Of a DNA stretch of 64,000 bases, positions 26,171 through 34,399 are shown one piece after another. The DNA lies in contig CABUCM010000008.1 of assembly GCA_902490005.1 (NCBI GenBank), positions 16,455-80,454 of the forward strand, read 5' to 3'. Each line of letters starts with the position of its first letter. The stretch's first letter is position 1. Below the pieces are notes generated by a model that saw nothing but the letters and a program-made list of their open reading frames with translations, was not told the origin of the DNA and searched no databases. The stretch comes from an uncultured Ruminiclostridium sp. (GTDB taxonomy: Bacteria > Bacillota > Clostridia > Oscillospirales > Acutalibacteraceae). The translations under genes were made by a program, and so were the position numbers.

Positions 26171-27011
26171 CTTTTAACAATCCCTCCACATAGCTGGGCA
26201 GGGCGAAGGCCCCGGCGTGCAGCCTGGTGTTATAGTATTGGGTGTGTATTCCAAGCAGATTCCACGCCGCGGCGTTTAAGTCCTTCACCGGGTGGTATTT
26301 CTTGGAGGCAAAGCCGAACAGCCAGTGGCCCGACGGGTACGTGGGGATATGGGCCTGGTAAACCCTGCTGATGGCGAAGCTTTCCACAATCCGCTTGTGG
26401 GCCCGCTGCATGGCGGCGGCGTCCTCATCGTAGAAGGGGCTTTCGTGTTGGTTCACCATGATGCCGTCTTCCTTCAGCGCCTTATAGCAGTTGCCGTAAA
26501 ACTCCTTGGTGAACAGGCCCTCCCCGGGGCCGAAGGGGTCGGTGGAGTCCACAACAATCAGGTCGTACTCGTTTTCCTTGGAGCGGATAAATTTCAGGCC
26601 GTCCTCATAGTAAATGTGAACCCGCTGGTCGTCCATGCGGCAGGCCGTCTGGGGCAGGTATTTTTTGCACACCTCCACCACCAGCTCGTCGATTTCCACC
26701 AGGTCGATGTGCTCGATTTGGTGGTAGCGGGTCAGCTCCCGCACCACGCCGCCGTCGCCGGCGCCGATAATCAGCACCCGTTTGGCGGCGGGGTGTACCG
26801 CCATAGGCACGTGGACCATCATCTCGTGGTAAATAAATTCGTCCCTTTCGGTAAGCATCATATAGCCGTCCAAAGTGAGAAACCGGCCGAACTCTTTGGA
26901 AGCGAATACGTCGATGCGCTGAAACTCGCTTTGGGCCGAATACAGCTGCCGGTCTACCTTAATGGAAAATTTCACGCTGGGGGTGTGGCGCTCTGTAAAC
27001 CAAAGTTCCAT
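26157..27011 (-). CDS. speE: Spermidine synthase (aminopropyltransferase)
   Basis: The 284-residue enzyme transfers the aminopropyl group of decarboxylated SAM to putrescine. Motifs are the N-terminal beta domain (FGRFLTLDGYMMLTERDEF), IIGAGDGGVVREL, VEIDELVVEVCKKYLP, YEDGLKFI and VDSTDPFGPGEGLFTKEFY, with the catalytic Asp in the last. It overlaps speB by 14 nt. With speD it forms the SAM-dependent spermidine route. Confidence 0.95.
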   Translation of the reverse strand: MELWFTERHTPSVKFSIKVDRQLYSAQSEFQRIDVFASKEFGRFLTLDGYMMLTERDEFIYHEMMVHVPMAVHPAAKRVLIIGAGDGGVVRELTRYHQIEHIDLVEIDELVVEVCKKYLPQTACRMDDQRVHIYYEDGLKFIRSKENEYDLIVVDSTDPFGPGEGLFTKEFYGNCYKALKEDGIMVNQHESPFYDEDAAAMQRAHKRIVESFAISRVYQAHIPTYPSGHWLFGFASKKYHPVKDLNAAAWNLLGIHTQYYNTRLHAGAFALPSYVEGLLKDVEP

Positions 27012-27194
27012 GGGTCACTCTCCTCGCATAGTATCGTTCATTGGTTTTTGAAAGAAATTCGCGAAACATTTTTTCAGAATGCAATCAGGCTTCCGTCAAA
27101 CAAACCGTATCAATCCCGCCGCGTAATATCCCGCCGGACAAGGCCGGATCAGGTGGGCGGTTCCCCGATACGGCTAAGGGGATACCCCGGCTTT

Positions 27195-28655
27195 TCACCG
27201 CCGATCCTTCAGCACGTTTAACCGGTTGATCTCCAGGTCTTCCGGCCCGGTCAAGGAACAGCCCTTTTCCTTAGCGTAATCAATATATTCTAAAATACCG
27301 GGAGTAATACGTTCTCCAGGAGCTAAAATCGGGATGCCCGGGGGATAGCACATGACAAATTCGCTGCAAACCCGGCCCGCGCTGTCTTTCAGGGGCAGGG
27401 CTTCCTTGTCGGCGTAAAAGGCCTCCTGAGGGGTGGCGGCTACCTGGGGGTTGATGTATTCCTGGCTGAGCATGCCGCCCCGGCCCTGTTTGAACCGGCG
27501 GCGGATCTCCTGGAGGGCGCTGACCAGCCGTTCCAGGTCCCGCACCCGGTCGCCCACGGAAACGTAGGCCAAAATGTTGCCCAGGTCGCCGAATTCCACC
27601 TGGATGTCATATTCATCCCGCAAAAGGTCGTAGACCTCGATGCCCGCTAAACCGATATCCAGGGTGTGGATGGAAAGCTTGGTCACGTCGAAGTCGAAAA
27701 CGCTGTCCCCATTGATGATTTCCCGGGAATAAGCGTAATAATCGCCGATGGCGTTAATTTCGTCCCGGGCGTACTGGGCCATTTCCGTGACTTTTTTAAA
27801 AATTTCCTTGCCGTGCAGCGCCAAATTCCGCCGGGAGATATCCAGGCTGGAAAGCAGCAGGTAGGAGGCGCTGGTGGTCTGGGTCAGGTTGATGATCTGG
27901 CTCACATAGCCGGGATTCACGTTTTTGCCTGTCAGCAGCAGGGAGCTTTGGGTCAGGCTGCCGCCGGATTTGTGCATGGAAACGGAGGCCATATCCGCCC
28001 CCGCGGCCATAGCGGAAAGAGGCATGTTTTCCCCAAAATAAAAGTGGGTGCCGTGGGCCTCGTCCGCCAGTACCAGCATATCATGCCGGTGGGCAAGGTC
28101 CGTGATGGCCTTTAAATTGGAGCACACCCCGTAATAGGTGGGGTTATTCACCAGCACCGCCTTGGCGGTGGGGTTTTCCTGAATCGCCTTTTCCACCTGG
28201 GCGACGGACATCCCCAGGGCGATGCCCAGCTTGTGGTTCATCTCCGGGTTCACGTACACCGGTTCGGCGCCGCTGAGCACCAGGGCGTTGATGACGCTGC
28301 GGTGGACGTTCCGGGGCAAGATAATCTTTTCCCCCTTTTTACAGGCGGCAAGCACCATGCTCTGCACCGCGGAGGTGGTGCCGTTGACCATGAAAAAGGC
28401 GTTTTCCGCGCCAAAGGCCTGGGCGGCCAGCTCCGCGGCCTCCTTGATGACGGAAACCGGGTGGCACAGGTTGTCCAGGGGCTTCATGGAGTTCACATCC
28501 ACGCCCATGCACTGTTCCCCTAAAAAGGCGGTAAGCTCCGGGGTGCCTTTGCCCCGCTTATGGCCGGGTACGTCGAAGGGGACGACCCGCATCCGCTTAA
28601 AGCGTTCCAGAGCCTCGAAAATAGGGGCCTTCTGCTGTGACAAGCGTTGTTCCAT
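27195..28655 (-). CDS. speA: Arginine decarboxylase (Orn/Lys/Arg decarboxylase, fold I)
   Basis: The 486-residue PLP decarboxylase converts arginine to agmatine, the substrate of SpeB. Features are PFDVPGHKRGKGTPEL, FFMVNGTTSAVQSMV, LVNNPTYYGVCSNL, LADEAHGTHFYF and SMHKSGGSLTQSS with the PLP lysine, then the C-terminal domain (CYPPGIPILAPGERIT). This length matches Gram-positive SpeA rather than the larger biodegradative enzymes. Related enzymes act on lysine or ornithine, but the neighbouring agmatinase favours arginine. GGAAAGGAGAGGG precedes the ATG. Confidence 0.92.
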   Translation of the reverse strand: MEQRLSQQKAPIFEALERFKRMRVVPFDVPGHKRGKGTPELTAFLGEQCMGVDVNSMKPLDNLCHPVSVIKEAAELAAQAFGAENAFFMVNGTTSAVQSMVLAACKKGEKIILPRNVHRSVINALVLSGAEPVYVNPEMNHKLGIALGMSVAQVEKAIQENPTAKAVLVNNPTYYGVCSNLKAITDLAHRHDMLVLADEAHGTHFYFGENMPLSAMAAGADMASVSMHKSGGSLTQSSLLLTGKNVNPGYVSQIINLTQTTSASYLLLSSLDISRRNLALHGKEIFKKVTEMAQYARDEINAIGDYYAYSREIINGDSVFDFDVTKLSIHTLDIGLAGIEVYDLLRDEYDIQVEFGDLGNILAYVSVGDRVRDLERLVSALQEIRRRFKQGRGGMLSQEYINPQVAATPQEAFYADKEALPLKDSAGRVCSEFVMCYPPGIPILAPGERITPGILEYIDYAKEKGCSLTGPEDLEINRLNVLKDRR

Positions 28656-28782
28656 GTCCCCTCTCCTTTCTAAGCGCGTTTCCGCGGCGTTTATTCGTGA
28701 CGGCTGGTAAAATTTATTGTGGGCCGCGGGCCTGCCGAATATGCCCGTTTTCCCTTCCCGGGCTTGCCGGGCCCAAGGTGTT

Positions 28783-29544
28783 TCAATAGATGTTGATGCC
28801 GCTGAACACTTCGATCATTTCCTTGCGCAGGCTGTCGGTGATGGCCAGGCGGGTTTTGGGCGGCAGTTCGTAAACGTCGGCGTTGAACAAATAGTTTTGC
28901 AGGTCGATTTCCTTGATGAGCATCTTGGTGTGGAATAGGTTGGCCTGATACACGTTGATATCCACCGCGTCGTACCGCTGCAGGGTTTCGGTATCGATAT
29001 AATCCTGAATGGAGGCGATTTTGTGATCCATAAACAGCTTTTTGCCGGTGACGTCCCGGGTGAAGCCCCGGACGCGGTAATCCATGGTGATGATATCAGA
29101 GTCAAAGCTGCCGATGAGATAGTCCAAAGTGGACAGGGGGGTGATCTCCCCGCAGGTGGCCACGTCGATATCCACCCGGAAGGTGGCGAGGCACGTGTCG
29201 GGATGGTATTCGGGATAGGTGTGGACCGTCACATGGCTTTTGTCCAGATGGGCCACCACCGTGTCCCCCTCCACCGGGATCATGGAGCCCTCCGCCACCA
29301 GAATGGTGACGCTGGCCCCCTGGGGCTCGTAATCCTGCTTGGAAATGTGCAGCACCTTGGCGCCGATCATCTCGGTGACGTGGGTGAGGATTTTCGTCAG
29401 CCGGTCGGAATTATACTGCTCGTCGATATAAGAAATATAATCCTTTTGCTCTCGCTGGGTTTTTGCGTAGCAAACGTCATAAATATTGAAGCTCAAAGAT
29501 TTTGTCAGATTGTTAAAGCCGTAAAGCTTCATTTTTCCATCCAT
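28783..29544 (-). CDS. speD: S-adenosylmethionine decarboxylase proenzyme, E. coli type
   Basis: The 253-residue proenzyme self-cleaves to create the pyruvoyl group, then decarboxylates SAM to supply aminopropyl groups to SpeE. The N-terminus (KLYGFNNLTKSLSF.IYDVCYAKT) is close to E. coli SpeD, and the cleavage site lies in DKSHVTVHTYPE (before the serine). ATG 29544 gives an N-terminus of the same length as E. coli SpeD. It is the first gene of the polyamine operon and is preceded by a long structured leader with a terminator. Confidence 0.93.
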   Translation of the reverse strand: MDGKMKLYGFNNLTKSLSFNIYDVCYAKTQREQKDYISYIDEQYNSDRLTKILTHVTEMIGAKVLHISKQDYEPQGASVTILVAEGSMIPVEGDTVVAHLDKSHVTVHTYPEYHPDTCLATFRVDIDVATCGEITPLSTLDYLIGSFDSDIITMDYRVRGFTRDVTGKKLFMDHKIASIQDYIDTETLQRYDAVDINVYQANLFHTKMLIKEIDLQNYLFNADVYELPPKTRLAITDSLRKEMIEVFSGINIY

Positions 29545-29961
29545 GAAAACCGGCCGCCTTTCTTCAAACGAAAATTCTAATCTACAATAAAAAAACAGGC
29601 AAAACGAGCCTTTGCTCATCTTACCTGTGCTGCGAAGTCTGCGTTATTCAGCTTTGGCGCAAATGTGGAAAATAGGTCGCGCCGCCGGTGCAAACTGTAA
29701 GCTGATCTCAGAGTCTATATAGCAAAAATTTTACTTTTACTACTCTTATTGATTGTTTCACAAGTATGATGTGCGCCTGGCACACTGGTTTTGAGTAACC
29801 AACTTATAAAATTTGAGCGTTCGCTCAATCAATAAGGCAACGAAAGTTGCCGCTTCGGCATTTGACCCGGCTGTCCGTATGGCCTTCGGTCCTTCTCCAA
29901 GTGAAGGATGGTCAAAAATCTTTGCATGGAAAACTCTGTGATAAATTACATTTGCTCTCCA
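29545..29961 (-). ncRNA. Long structured 5' leader of the polyamine operon, candidate riboswitch or attenuator
   Basis: From a promoter at 29968-29996 to the speD start there are ~415 transcribed nt. In order (minus strand): TTTGACC/GGGTCAAA enclosing TCCTTC/GAAGGA and CCG/CGG hairpins; mutually exclusive TGCCG/CGGCA and GGCAAC/GTTGCC; TTGAGCG/CGCTCAA; TATAAGT/ACTTGTG enclosing GGTT/AACC and GTGTG/CGCAC hairpins; TAGTAAAA/TTTTTGCTA; TCAGCTT/AAGCTGA enclosing GGCGC/GCGCC; then an intrinsic terminator. I cannot match it to a named riboswitch class. A ligand such as SAM or a polyamine is a guess from the operon. Confidence 0.5.
29589..29630 (-). terminator. Intrinsic terminator in the speD leader
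   Basis: Minus strand: ACAGGTAAGATGAGC pairs imperfectly with GCTCGTTTTGCCTGT and is followed by seven Ts, 45 nt before the speD start. A terminator here, before the first gene of the operon, implies conditional read-through. Confidence 0.7.
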
Positions 29962-29967
29962 CCGCTT

Positions 29968-29996
29968 ATTATAGGAAACGCGCGGGGAAAAGTCAA
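29968..29996 (-). promoter_or_regulatory. Promoter of the polyamine operon
   Basis: Minus-strand TTGACT, 17-nt spacer, perfect TATAAT, giving a start near 29961. Confidence 0.75.
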
Positions 29997-30050
29997 GCTT
30001 TTCTTTCCCTTGGATCATTTTACCCGGAAAAGGGCGGCCTCCGTTTTCCC

Positions 30051-30104
30051 GGGAAACTGCCAGCGGCGAGAAACGCGCCGCCGGCTGGCGGAAAACGGAA
30101 CGGC
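30051..30104 (-). terminator. Long hairpin downstream of ttcA
   Basis: CCGTTTTCC/GGAAAACGG, then GCCAGC/GCTGGC and GGCG/CGCC, form one long interrupted stem 60 nt after the ttcA stop. Only a short T-run follows on the minus strand, so termination is probable but not certain. Confidence 0.5.
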
Positions 30105-30163
30105 GGCATGGAGAATAAATGTGTTTTTGTATATAAATACAATAAATATACAAATAGTATTAT

Positions 30164-30883
30164 CTATTGAGCGCCCCAATGGGCGATTCCGGCCCGTTCC
30201 ATAGCCCCGACCACCTTGGCTTTTAAATCAGGATAATCCTTTTCCAAAGCGGCGACCAGCTCCTTGGTTTTCTGCCGGGAGGTATTGCCGTCGGCGGGGC
30301 ACTTGCTTTTCGCCACCGGCAGGCGGCGCCGGCTTGCCGCGGCGGAAATTTGCTTTTCCCCGCAGAAGATCAGGGGACGGATCAGCCACAGCTCCTTCCG
30401 GGAAAGATAGGACTTTGGGGCGAAGCAGTCCAAGGAGCCGCTGTTGAACAGGTTCATGAAGAAGGTTTCCACCGCGTCGTCGTAATGGTGGCCCAGGGCG
30501 ATTTTATTGCACCCGGCCTCTTTTGCCATGTTGTGGAGGATGCCTCGGCGCATTCTAGCGCACAGGCTGCAGGGGTTGGCTTCTTTCCGGTCCTGGAAAA
30601 TGATCTGGCCCAAACTGGTGCGCCGGATGTGGTAGGGCACGGAAAGCCGCCGGCAAAGCTCCTGGATTTGGGAGTAGTCGGCGGGCTCGCCGCCGAACTG
30701 GGGGTCCGCCGTCAAGGCTGTCACCTGGAACTCCTTGGGATAAAAATCCCGCAAGGCTGCCATAGCCGCCAGCAGCACCAGGCTGTCCTTGCCGCCGGAA
30801 ACCCCGACGGCAATCCGGTCCCCCGGGCTAATCATATCGTATTTTTCAATTGCCGCCCGCACAGGGCCTAAAATTTTCTGCAT
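30164..30883 (-). CDS. TtcA-like tRNA thiolation protein (ATP pyrophosphatase family)
   Basis: The 239-residue protein has the PP-loop GVSGGKDSLVLL, a CxxC (NPCSLCARMRRG) and a later cysteine (KSKCPADG), as in TtcA, which thiolates cytidine 32 of tRNA using an iron-sulfur cluster. GHHYDDAVETFFMNLF is also typical. ATG 30883 is preceded by a weak GGGGA; the longer frame upstream lacks a better start. Related PP-loop proteins modify other bases, so the exact tRNA position is inferred. It is transcribed separately from the polyamine operon downstream. Confidence 0.85.
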   Translation of the reverse strand: MQKILGPVRAAIEKYDMISPGDRIAVGVSGGKDSLVLLAAMAALRDFYPKEFQVTALTADPQFGGEPADYSQIQELCRRLSVPYHIRRTSLGQIIFQDRKEANPCSLCARMRRGILHNMAKEAGCNKIALGHHYDDAVETFFMNLFNSGSLDCFAPKSYLSRKELWLIRPLIFCGEKQISAAASRRRLPVAKSKCPADGNTSRQKTKELVAALEKDYPDLKAKVVGAMERAGIAHWGAQ

Positions 30884-31072
30884 CTGCGTGGTCCCCAGGC
30901 CGGCGTTGTTCCCGGCGGTTCCTTTCTGAAATATGCTGCTTTTCTTTATTGTGGCACAAAAAACAGGAAAGCACAAGTAAAAAATGGCGCGTGAGAAAAC
31001 AGGAGATATCGAGAGAAAAAAAGAGTATAAATGAGTTTCAAGGGATACAAATTAAAAAAACGGCAAAAAGTG

Positions 31073-31101
31073 TTGACAAGCCCGAAACCCTATGCTATGA
31101 T
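31073..31101 (+). promoter_or_regulatory. Promoter of rplM-rpsI
   Basis: Consensus TTGACA, 17-nt spacer, TATGAT, about 60 nt before rplM. Confidence 0.8.
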
Positions 31102-31158
31102 AACAACCGTGCACGATTGAAAAATACGTGAAACTTCGAATTATTAGGAGGAAACGCT

Positions 31159-31587
31159 ATGTCCACTTATATGCCCAAAGCCGGTCAAGTCGACCGCAAG
31201 TGGTATGTACTTGACGCCGCCGGCAAACCGCTGGGCCGCGTAGCCGTTCAGGCCGCCAATCTTCTCCGCGGCAAGCATAAGGTTACCTTTGCGCCTCATG
31301 TCGACTGCGGCGACCATGTAATCATCATCAACGCAGAAAAAGCCGTGTTAACCGGCAATAAGCTGACCCAGAAGTATTATTACCGCCACACCGGCTATAT
31401 CGGCCACCTCCGGGCTGTCCGCTATGACACCCTGATGGCGGAGAAGCCGGAAAAGGCAATGGAGCTCGCCGTAAAGAGAATGGTTCCCGATACCACCATC
31501 GGCCGCGCCGCCATGACCAGACTGCGCATCTATGCCGGCGCCGAGCATAACCACGCCGCACAGAAGCCCGAAGCCTGGGAACGATAA
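31159..31587 (+). CDS. rplM: 50S ribosomal protein L13
   Basis: The 142-residue protein is full-length L13 (KWYVLDAAGKPLGRVAVQAA; LLRGKHK; AEKAVLTGNKL; KRMVPDTTIGRAAMTRLRIYAG). L13 helps initiate assembly of the large subunit. TTAGGAGG precedes the ATG. It is in the usual operon with rpsI, 18 nt downstream. The ~50-nt leader is short, and I could not identify a full L13-leader autoregulatory structure. Confidence 0.98.
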   Translation: MSTYMPKAGQVDRKWYVLDAAGKPLGRVAVQAANLLRGKHKVTFAPHVDCGDHVIIINAEKAVLTGNKLTQKYYYRHTGYIGHLRAVRYDTLMAEKPEKAMELAVKRMVPDTTIGRAAMTRLRIYAGAEHNHAAQKPEAWER

Positions 31588-31605
31588 GGATAGGAGGAAC
31601 GCAAG

Positions 31606-32007
31606 ATGTACGATAAGGCACCTTATTTCTACGGTACAGGTAGAAGAAAAAGCTCCGTTGCCCGTGTGAGGGTTTACCAGGGCACCGGTAAGGTTACGAT
31701 TAACGACCGTGATATTGACGATTATTTTGGCCTGGAGACTCTGAAGCTGATCGTTCGTCAGCCTTTGGTGTCCACCGAGACCGATCAAAAATTTGATGTT
31801 GTCTGCCGGGTTGCCGGCGGCGGCGTTACCGGCCAGGCCGGCGCGATCCGCCACGGCATCGCCAGAGCCCTGCTCCAGTACGATTCTGAGAATCTCCGCC
31901 CGATCCTGAAGAAGGCCGGATTCCTGACTCGTGACCCGAGAATGAAGGAACGTAAGAAGTACGGCCTGAAAGCCGCCCGCCGCGCTCCCCAGTTCTCCAA
32001 GAGATAA
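31606..32007 (+). CDS. rpsI: 30S ribosomal protein S9
   Basis: The 133-residue protein has the S9 features FYGTGRRKSSVARVRV, GGGVTGQAGAIRHGIARAL, LTRDPRMKERKKYGLKAARRAPQ and the conserved C-terminal basic tail SKR that contacts P-site tRNA. It is co-transcribed with rplM and followed by a strong terminator. Confidence 0.98.
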   Translation: MYDKAPYFYGTGRRKSSVARVRVYQGTGKVTINDRDIDDYFGLETLKLIVRQPLVSTETDQKFDVVCRVAGGGVTGQAGAIRHGIARALLQYDSENLRPILKKAGFLTRDPRMKERKKYGLKAARRAPQFSKR

Positions 32008-32022
32008 AATATTTGTGCCGCG

Positions 32023-32058
32023 AATCCCCGGAAACAAACTGTTTCCGGGGATTTTTTT
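32023..32058 (+). terminator. Intrinsic terminator of rplM-rpsI
   Basis: AATCCCCGGAAAC pairs perfectly with GTTTCCGGGGATT, followed by TTTTT. Confidence 0.9.
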
Positions 32059-32358
32059 GGCGCCCCGCGCCCTTACAAGGCAGGAGGCTGCTCAGTGTAA
32101 AAAATAACTGGCTGCGGGGGAAACTTTAGCGGCCCAAAAGCAACAATAATAAGGCTGCTTTTTATGGCGTCTTGTATTTTACAAGACCGGGGGCTTGCTC
32201 AACGTCCCCCAAAATTATTGGCCTCGAGATAAGCTTTTCCCGCCAGGCAAAGACTAAATAAAATTTTTCATAAGAGACTTATTTGTTCGTGCCGTGACCT
32301 TTTCTTTTCATAGAAAAATCAGTATAATAGCATTAAAAGAATTAAACAGGAGGTTATT
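32059..32358. other. Intergenic with hairpins, no gene recognised
   Basis: Contains the hairpin GTCTTGTA/TACAAGAC near 32169-32187, followed by GGGGG/CCCCC, then AT-rich DNA with a TATAAT at ~32322 that probably serves the next gene. Its -35 is weak. No coding sequence is apparent. Confidence 0.4.
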
Positions 32359-32661
32359 ATGAGCAAGAAGTATGCGTTTATTCTCATGGGGGACCATTTT
32401 GACCCTCAGCGGGACCAGGCCTGTTTTCGAGCCGGTGGCGTAGACAGCTATATTATCACCGTCCGCTCTCCACGGGAGGCGGTAGAAAAGGCCCGGGAGC
32501 TGGCGGACGACGGCTTCGGCGCGGTGGAGGTCTGCGGCGCTTTTGGGGAGAAACTGGCCGGGGAAATGTATGAGGCCGCCGGCCGCCGGCTTACGGTGAG
32601 TTATGTGGTATGCCCCAGCGGGCAGGAAGAGGCTAACCTCCGGTTTTGGAGCCAGGACTAA
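32359..32661 (+). CDS. DUF6506-like small protein
   Basis: The 100-residue protein (MSKKYAFILMGDHFDPQRD; AREL.DDGFGAVEVCGAFGEKLAGEM) resembles the short DUF6506 family, which has a regular alternation of strands and helices and no known function. No signal peptide or membrane segment is present. CAGGAGG precedes the ATG. It is a single-gene unit. Confidence 0.65.
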   Translation: MSKKYAFILMGDHFDPQRDQACFRAGGVDSYIITVRSPREAVEKARELADDGFGAVEVCGAFGEKLAGEMYEAAGRRLTVSYVVCPSGQEEANLRFWSQD

Positions 32662-33011
32662 AATTCCACAGAAGGTACCCGCAAATTCATTTGTCAGGTT
32701 ATTGTTACGCTCTTGGTTAAGTTGAGGGTGTTTTTAGCGTTATCAGGAATCCTAAATTGGGAATGAATAAAATCAAAAAATTAGCAGGACTTTTTTTGTG
32801 AAAAGAGAAAAATCTCACAAGGAAAGAAAGATAGTTCTTTTTTGCGATTATAATTCTGGAAGCAATAGGTATCATAAAAACGTTGCTTTCGATAATGTTC
32901 GCACGCTATTCACAATAAGTTCATGGGAAGTTTTTTTAAACGAGTTAAAATATTAGCGATCACTGGAGGCGCTATGTTACCACGGCAAAAAAAGATAATG
33001 AGGTATCCCAA
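32662..33011. other. AT-rich intergenic stretch with a possible 17-codon leader ORF
   Basis: This stretch is clearly more AT-rich than its surroundings. Near its end GGAGG at 32965-32969 precedes ATG 32974, opening a 17-codon frame that stops at 33027, overlapping the AbrB-type gene. A partial inverted repeat TTGTGA/TCACAA lies near 32797-32820. No other gene is supported. Confidence 0.35.
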
Positions 33012-33191
33012 ATGGAAAAAATTATGAGAAGAAAAGTAGATCCCCTAGGTAGAATTATCCTCCCGGCGGAATTCCGTTCCCGCCTGGATATCGAAAAGGA
33101 CAGCGAGATTGATCTGATCTGCGAAGAGGATCGGATTATTATAAAAAAGGCTTCCCCTAAGGGGATTATTATTCCCTTGCCCAAGGAGTGA
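33012..33191 (+). CDS. AbrB/SpoVT-type transition-state regulator, small
   Basis: This 59-residue protein is an AbrB-type swapped-hairpin DNA-binding domain: MRRKVDPLGRIILPAEFRSRLDI and a hydrophobic strand EDRIIIKKA. Such proteins bind DNA as dimers and often act in the switch from growth to sporulation. TGAGGT lies 7 nt before ATG 33012, which gives the usual spacing to the VDPLGR core; ATG 33024 overlaps the stop of the short frame at 32974 as ATGA. A strong terminator follows. Its targets are unknown. Confidence 0.85.
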   Translation: MEKIMRRKVDPLGRIILPAEFRSRLDIEKDSEIDLICEEDRIIIKKASPKGIIIPLPKE

Positions 33192-33197
33192 CCTATG

Positions 33198-33238
33198 AAA
33201 AAAGGCGAGTCAAAATCTTTTTTTGACTCGCCTTTCTT
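33198..33238 (+). terminator. Intrinsic terminator after the AbrB-type gene
   Basis: AAAGGCGAGTCAAAA pairs with TTTTGACTCGCCTTT and is followed by more Ts. Confidence 0.85.
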
Positions 33239-33255
33239 TTTCCGGCGCGGCCTGA

Positions 33256-33284
33256 TTGACAAGGAAATTCAATTCGTGTAGGAT
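33256..33284 (+). promoter_or_regulatory. Promoter of the HAD hydrolase gene
   Basis: Consensus TTGACA, 17-nt spacer, TAGGAT. Confidence 0.6.
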
Positions 33285-33338
33285 GAAAAAGGCCGCCAAA
33301 AATCAAGGCGTCCAAACCAGGAATTAGGAGGCGGTTTT

Positions 33339-33992
33339 ATGAAGCCGGTTTATCAAACTGTTATTTTCGATATTGACGGGACCTTGCTGAAATCCGACCG
33401 GGGGGTTATGAACGCACTGAAGCATACCACGGATAAAATGGGAGTCCCTTACCCTTCCGCCCAGGTCAGGCAAAAGTTTATCGGCCCGCCTCTGCACTAT
33501 AATTTTCACGACCTGATAGGGATGAATGAGGAGGATACGGCCAGGGCGATTGAAATCTTTAACGAGTATTACCTTCCCGTCGGCGTGTTCGAGTCTGAGC
33601 TGTATCCCGGGATCATGGAGCTGATCCAGGATCTGTGCGCCCAGGGCGTGAAGGTGTGTATTGCCACGGCAAAATCCAAACCCATGGCCGATAGGGTAGT
33701 GGCCCATTTCGGCCTGGCTCCTTATGTCGCTTGTATGGAAACCAAGGCGGACGACCAGCCCACTGGGGACAAAGAGGTGCTGATCCGCCGGATCTTAGAG
33801 GATACCGGCGCGAAACCTGAGGAAACGGTGATGGTCGGGGACACCTGCTTTGACGCGGAGGGCGCGTTCCAAAATCAAATAGCCTTTATCGGCGTAACCT
33901 ATGGCTATGGCCCGAGGGAGGAGATGGAACAGTCCGGTACGGCCTTGTTTGCCGATACCACACAGGAGCTTCGGGCGATGCTTGGCGTGTAG
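33339..33992 (+). CDS. HAD-superfamily phosphatase, phosphoglycolate phosphatase-like
   Basis: The 217-residue protein has all HAD motifs: VIFDIDGTLL (nucleophile and acid Asp), CIATAKSK (motif II), K in GDKEVLIRRIL (motif III) and VMVGDTCFDAEGA (motif IV). The helical cap between motifs I and II is of the type seen in phosphoglycolate phosphatases and pyrophosphatases such as PpaX. The substrate cannot be read from sequence. TTAGGAGG precedes the ATG. Confidence 0.88.
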   Translation: MKPVYQTVIFDIDGTLLKSDRGVMNALKHTTDKMGVPYPSAQVRQKFIGPPLHYNFHDLIGMNEEDTARAIEIFNEYYLPVGVFESELYPGIMELIQDLCAQGVKVCIATAKSKPMADRVVAHFGLAPYVACMETKADDQPTGDKEVLIRRILEDTGAKPEETVMVGDTCFDAEGAFQNQIAFIGVTYGYGPREEMEQSGTALFADTTQELRAMLGV

Positions 33993-34088
33993 CGTAAAGC
34001 CGGACAACGGAGGGCAGGTATGCCGTCATACACCGCCCTCGCCCCGGAAGGCATGTTTGAAGTATTTCGGTATGCCGACCCTTTCAGC

Positions 34089-34289
34089 TTATTCTACGGT
34101 TCGCTCGATCACGTCGCTGATCTCACATTCCAAGATGTCGCAAAGGGAATCCAGGGTTTTCGTTGTAATGGGCTTACCGTGTTTCATCCTGTGTAAAGTG
34201 CTGGCGGAAAAGCCTTCTTTGAAAATCAGATGATATTCCGTGATGTTTCTACGCAGGAGTGTACGGTAAAATGGTGCATAAGTAATCAC
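34089..34289 (-). CDS. Small XRE/Cro-type regulator
   Basis: The 66-residue protein has the short Cro-like fold of the HTH_26 type (LLRRNITEYHLIFKEGFSASTLHRMKHGKPITTKTLDSLCDILECEISDVIE). It probably starts at GTG 34289, with GAGGTGAT just upstream; the nearby ATG is out of frame. A perfect 9-bp inverted repeat at 34334-34359 lies in its promoter region and is a likely autoregulatory site. Its other targets are unknown. Confidence 0.8.
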   Translation of the reverse strand: MITYAPFYRTLLRRNITEYHLIFKEGFSASTLHRMKHGKPITTKTLDSLCDILECEISDVIERTVE

Positions 34290-34333
34290 ATTATCACCTC
34301 GATAGTAAGAGTAACATAAGACAATCACTTGAT

Positions 34334-34359
34334 TATACTCCTTATATCGAGTATAATTA
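34334..34359. promoter_or_regulatory. Inverted repeat upstream of the small XRE gene
   Basis: ATTATACTC, 8-nt spacer, GAGTATAAT; the minus-strand TATAAT within it is a candidate -10, so a bound protein would block transcription. Confidence 0.55.
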
Positions 34360-34399
34360 TAACTGCGAGAGAAGGATTTTTCTTTCCGCATAATACCCC

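Noticed and set aside
29758..30153. Minus-strand 131-codon frame over the polyamine leader
   Set aside because: It crosses the promoter at 29968-29996, lacks a ribosome site, and the DNA is better explained by RNA stems.
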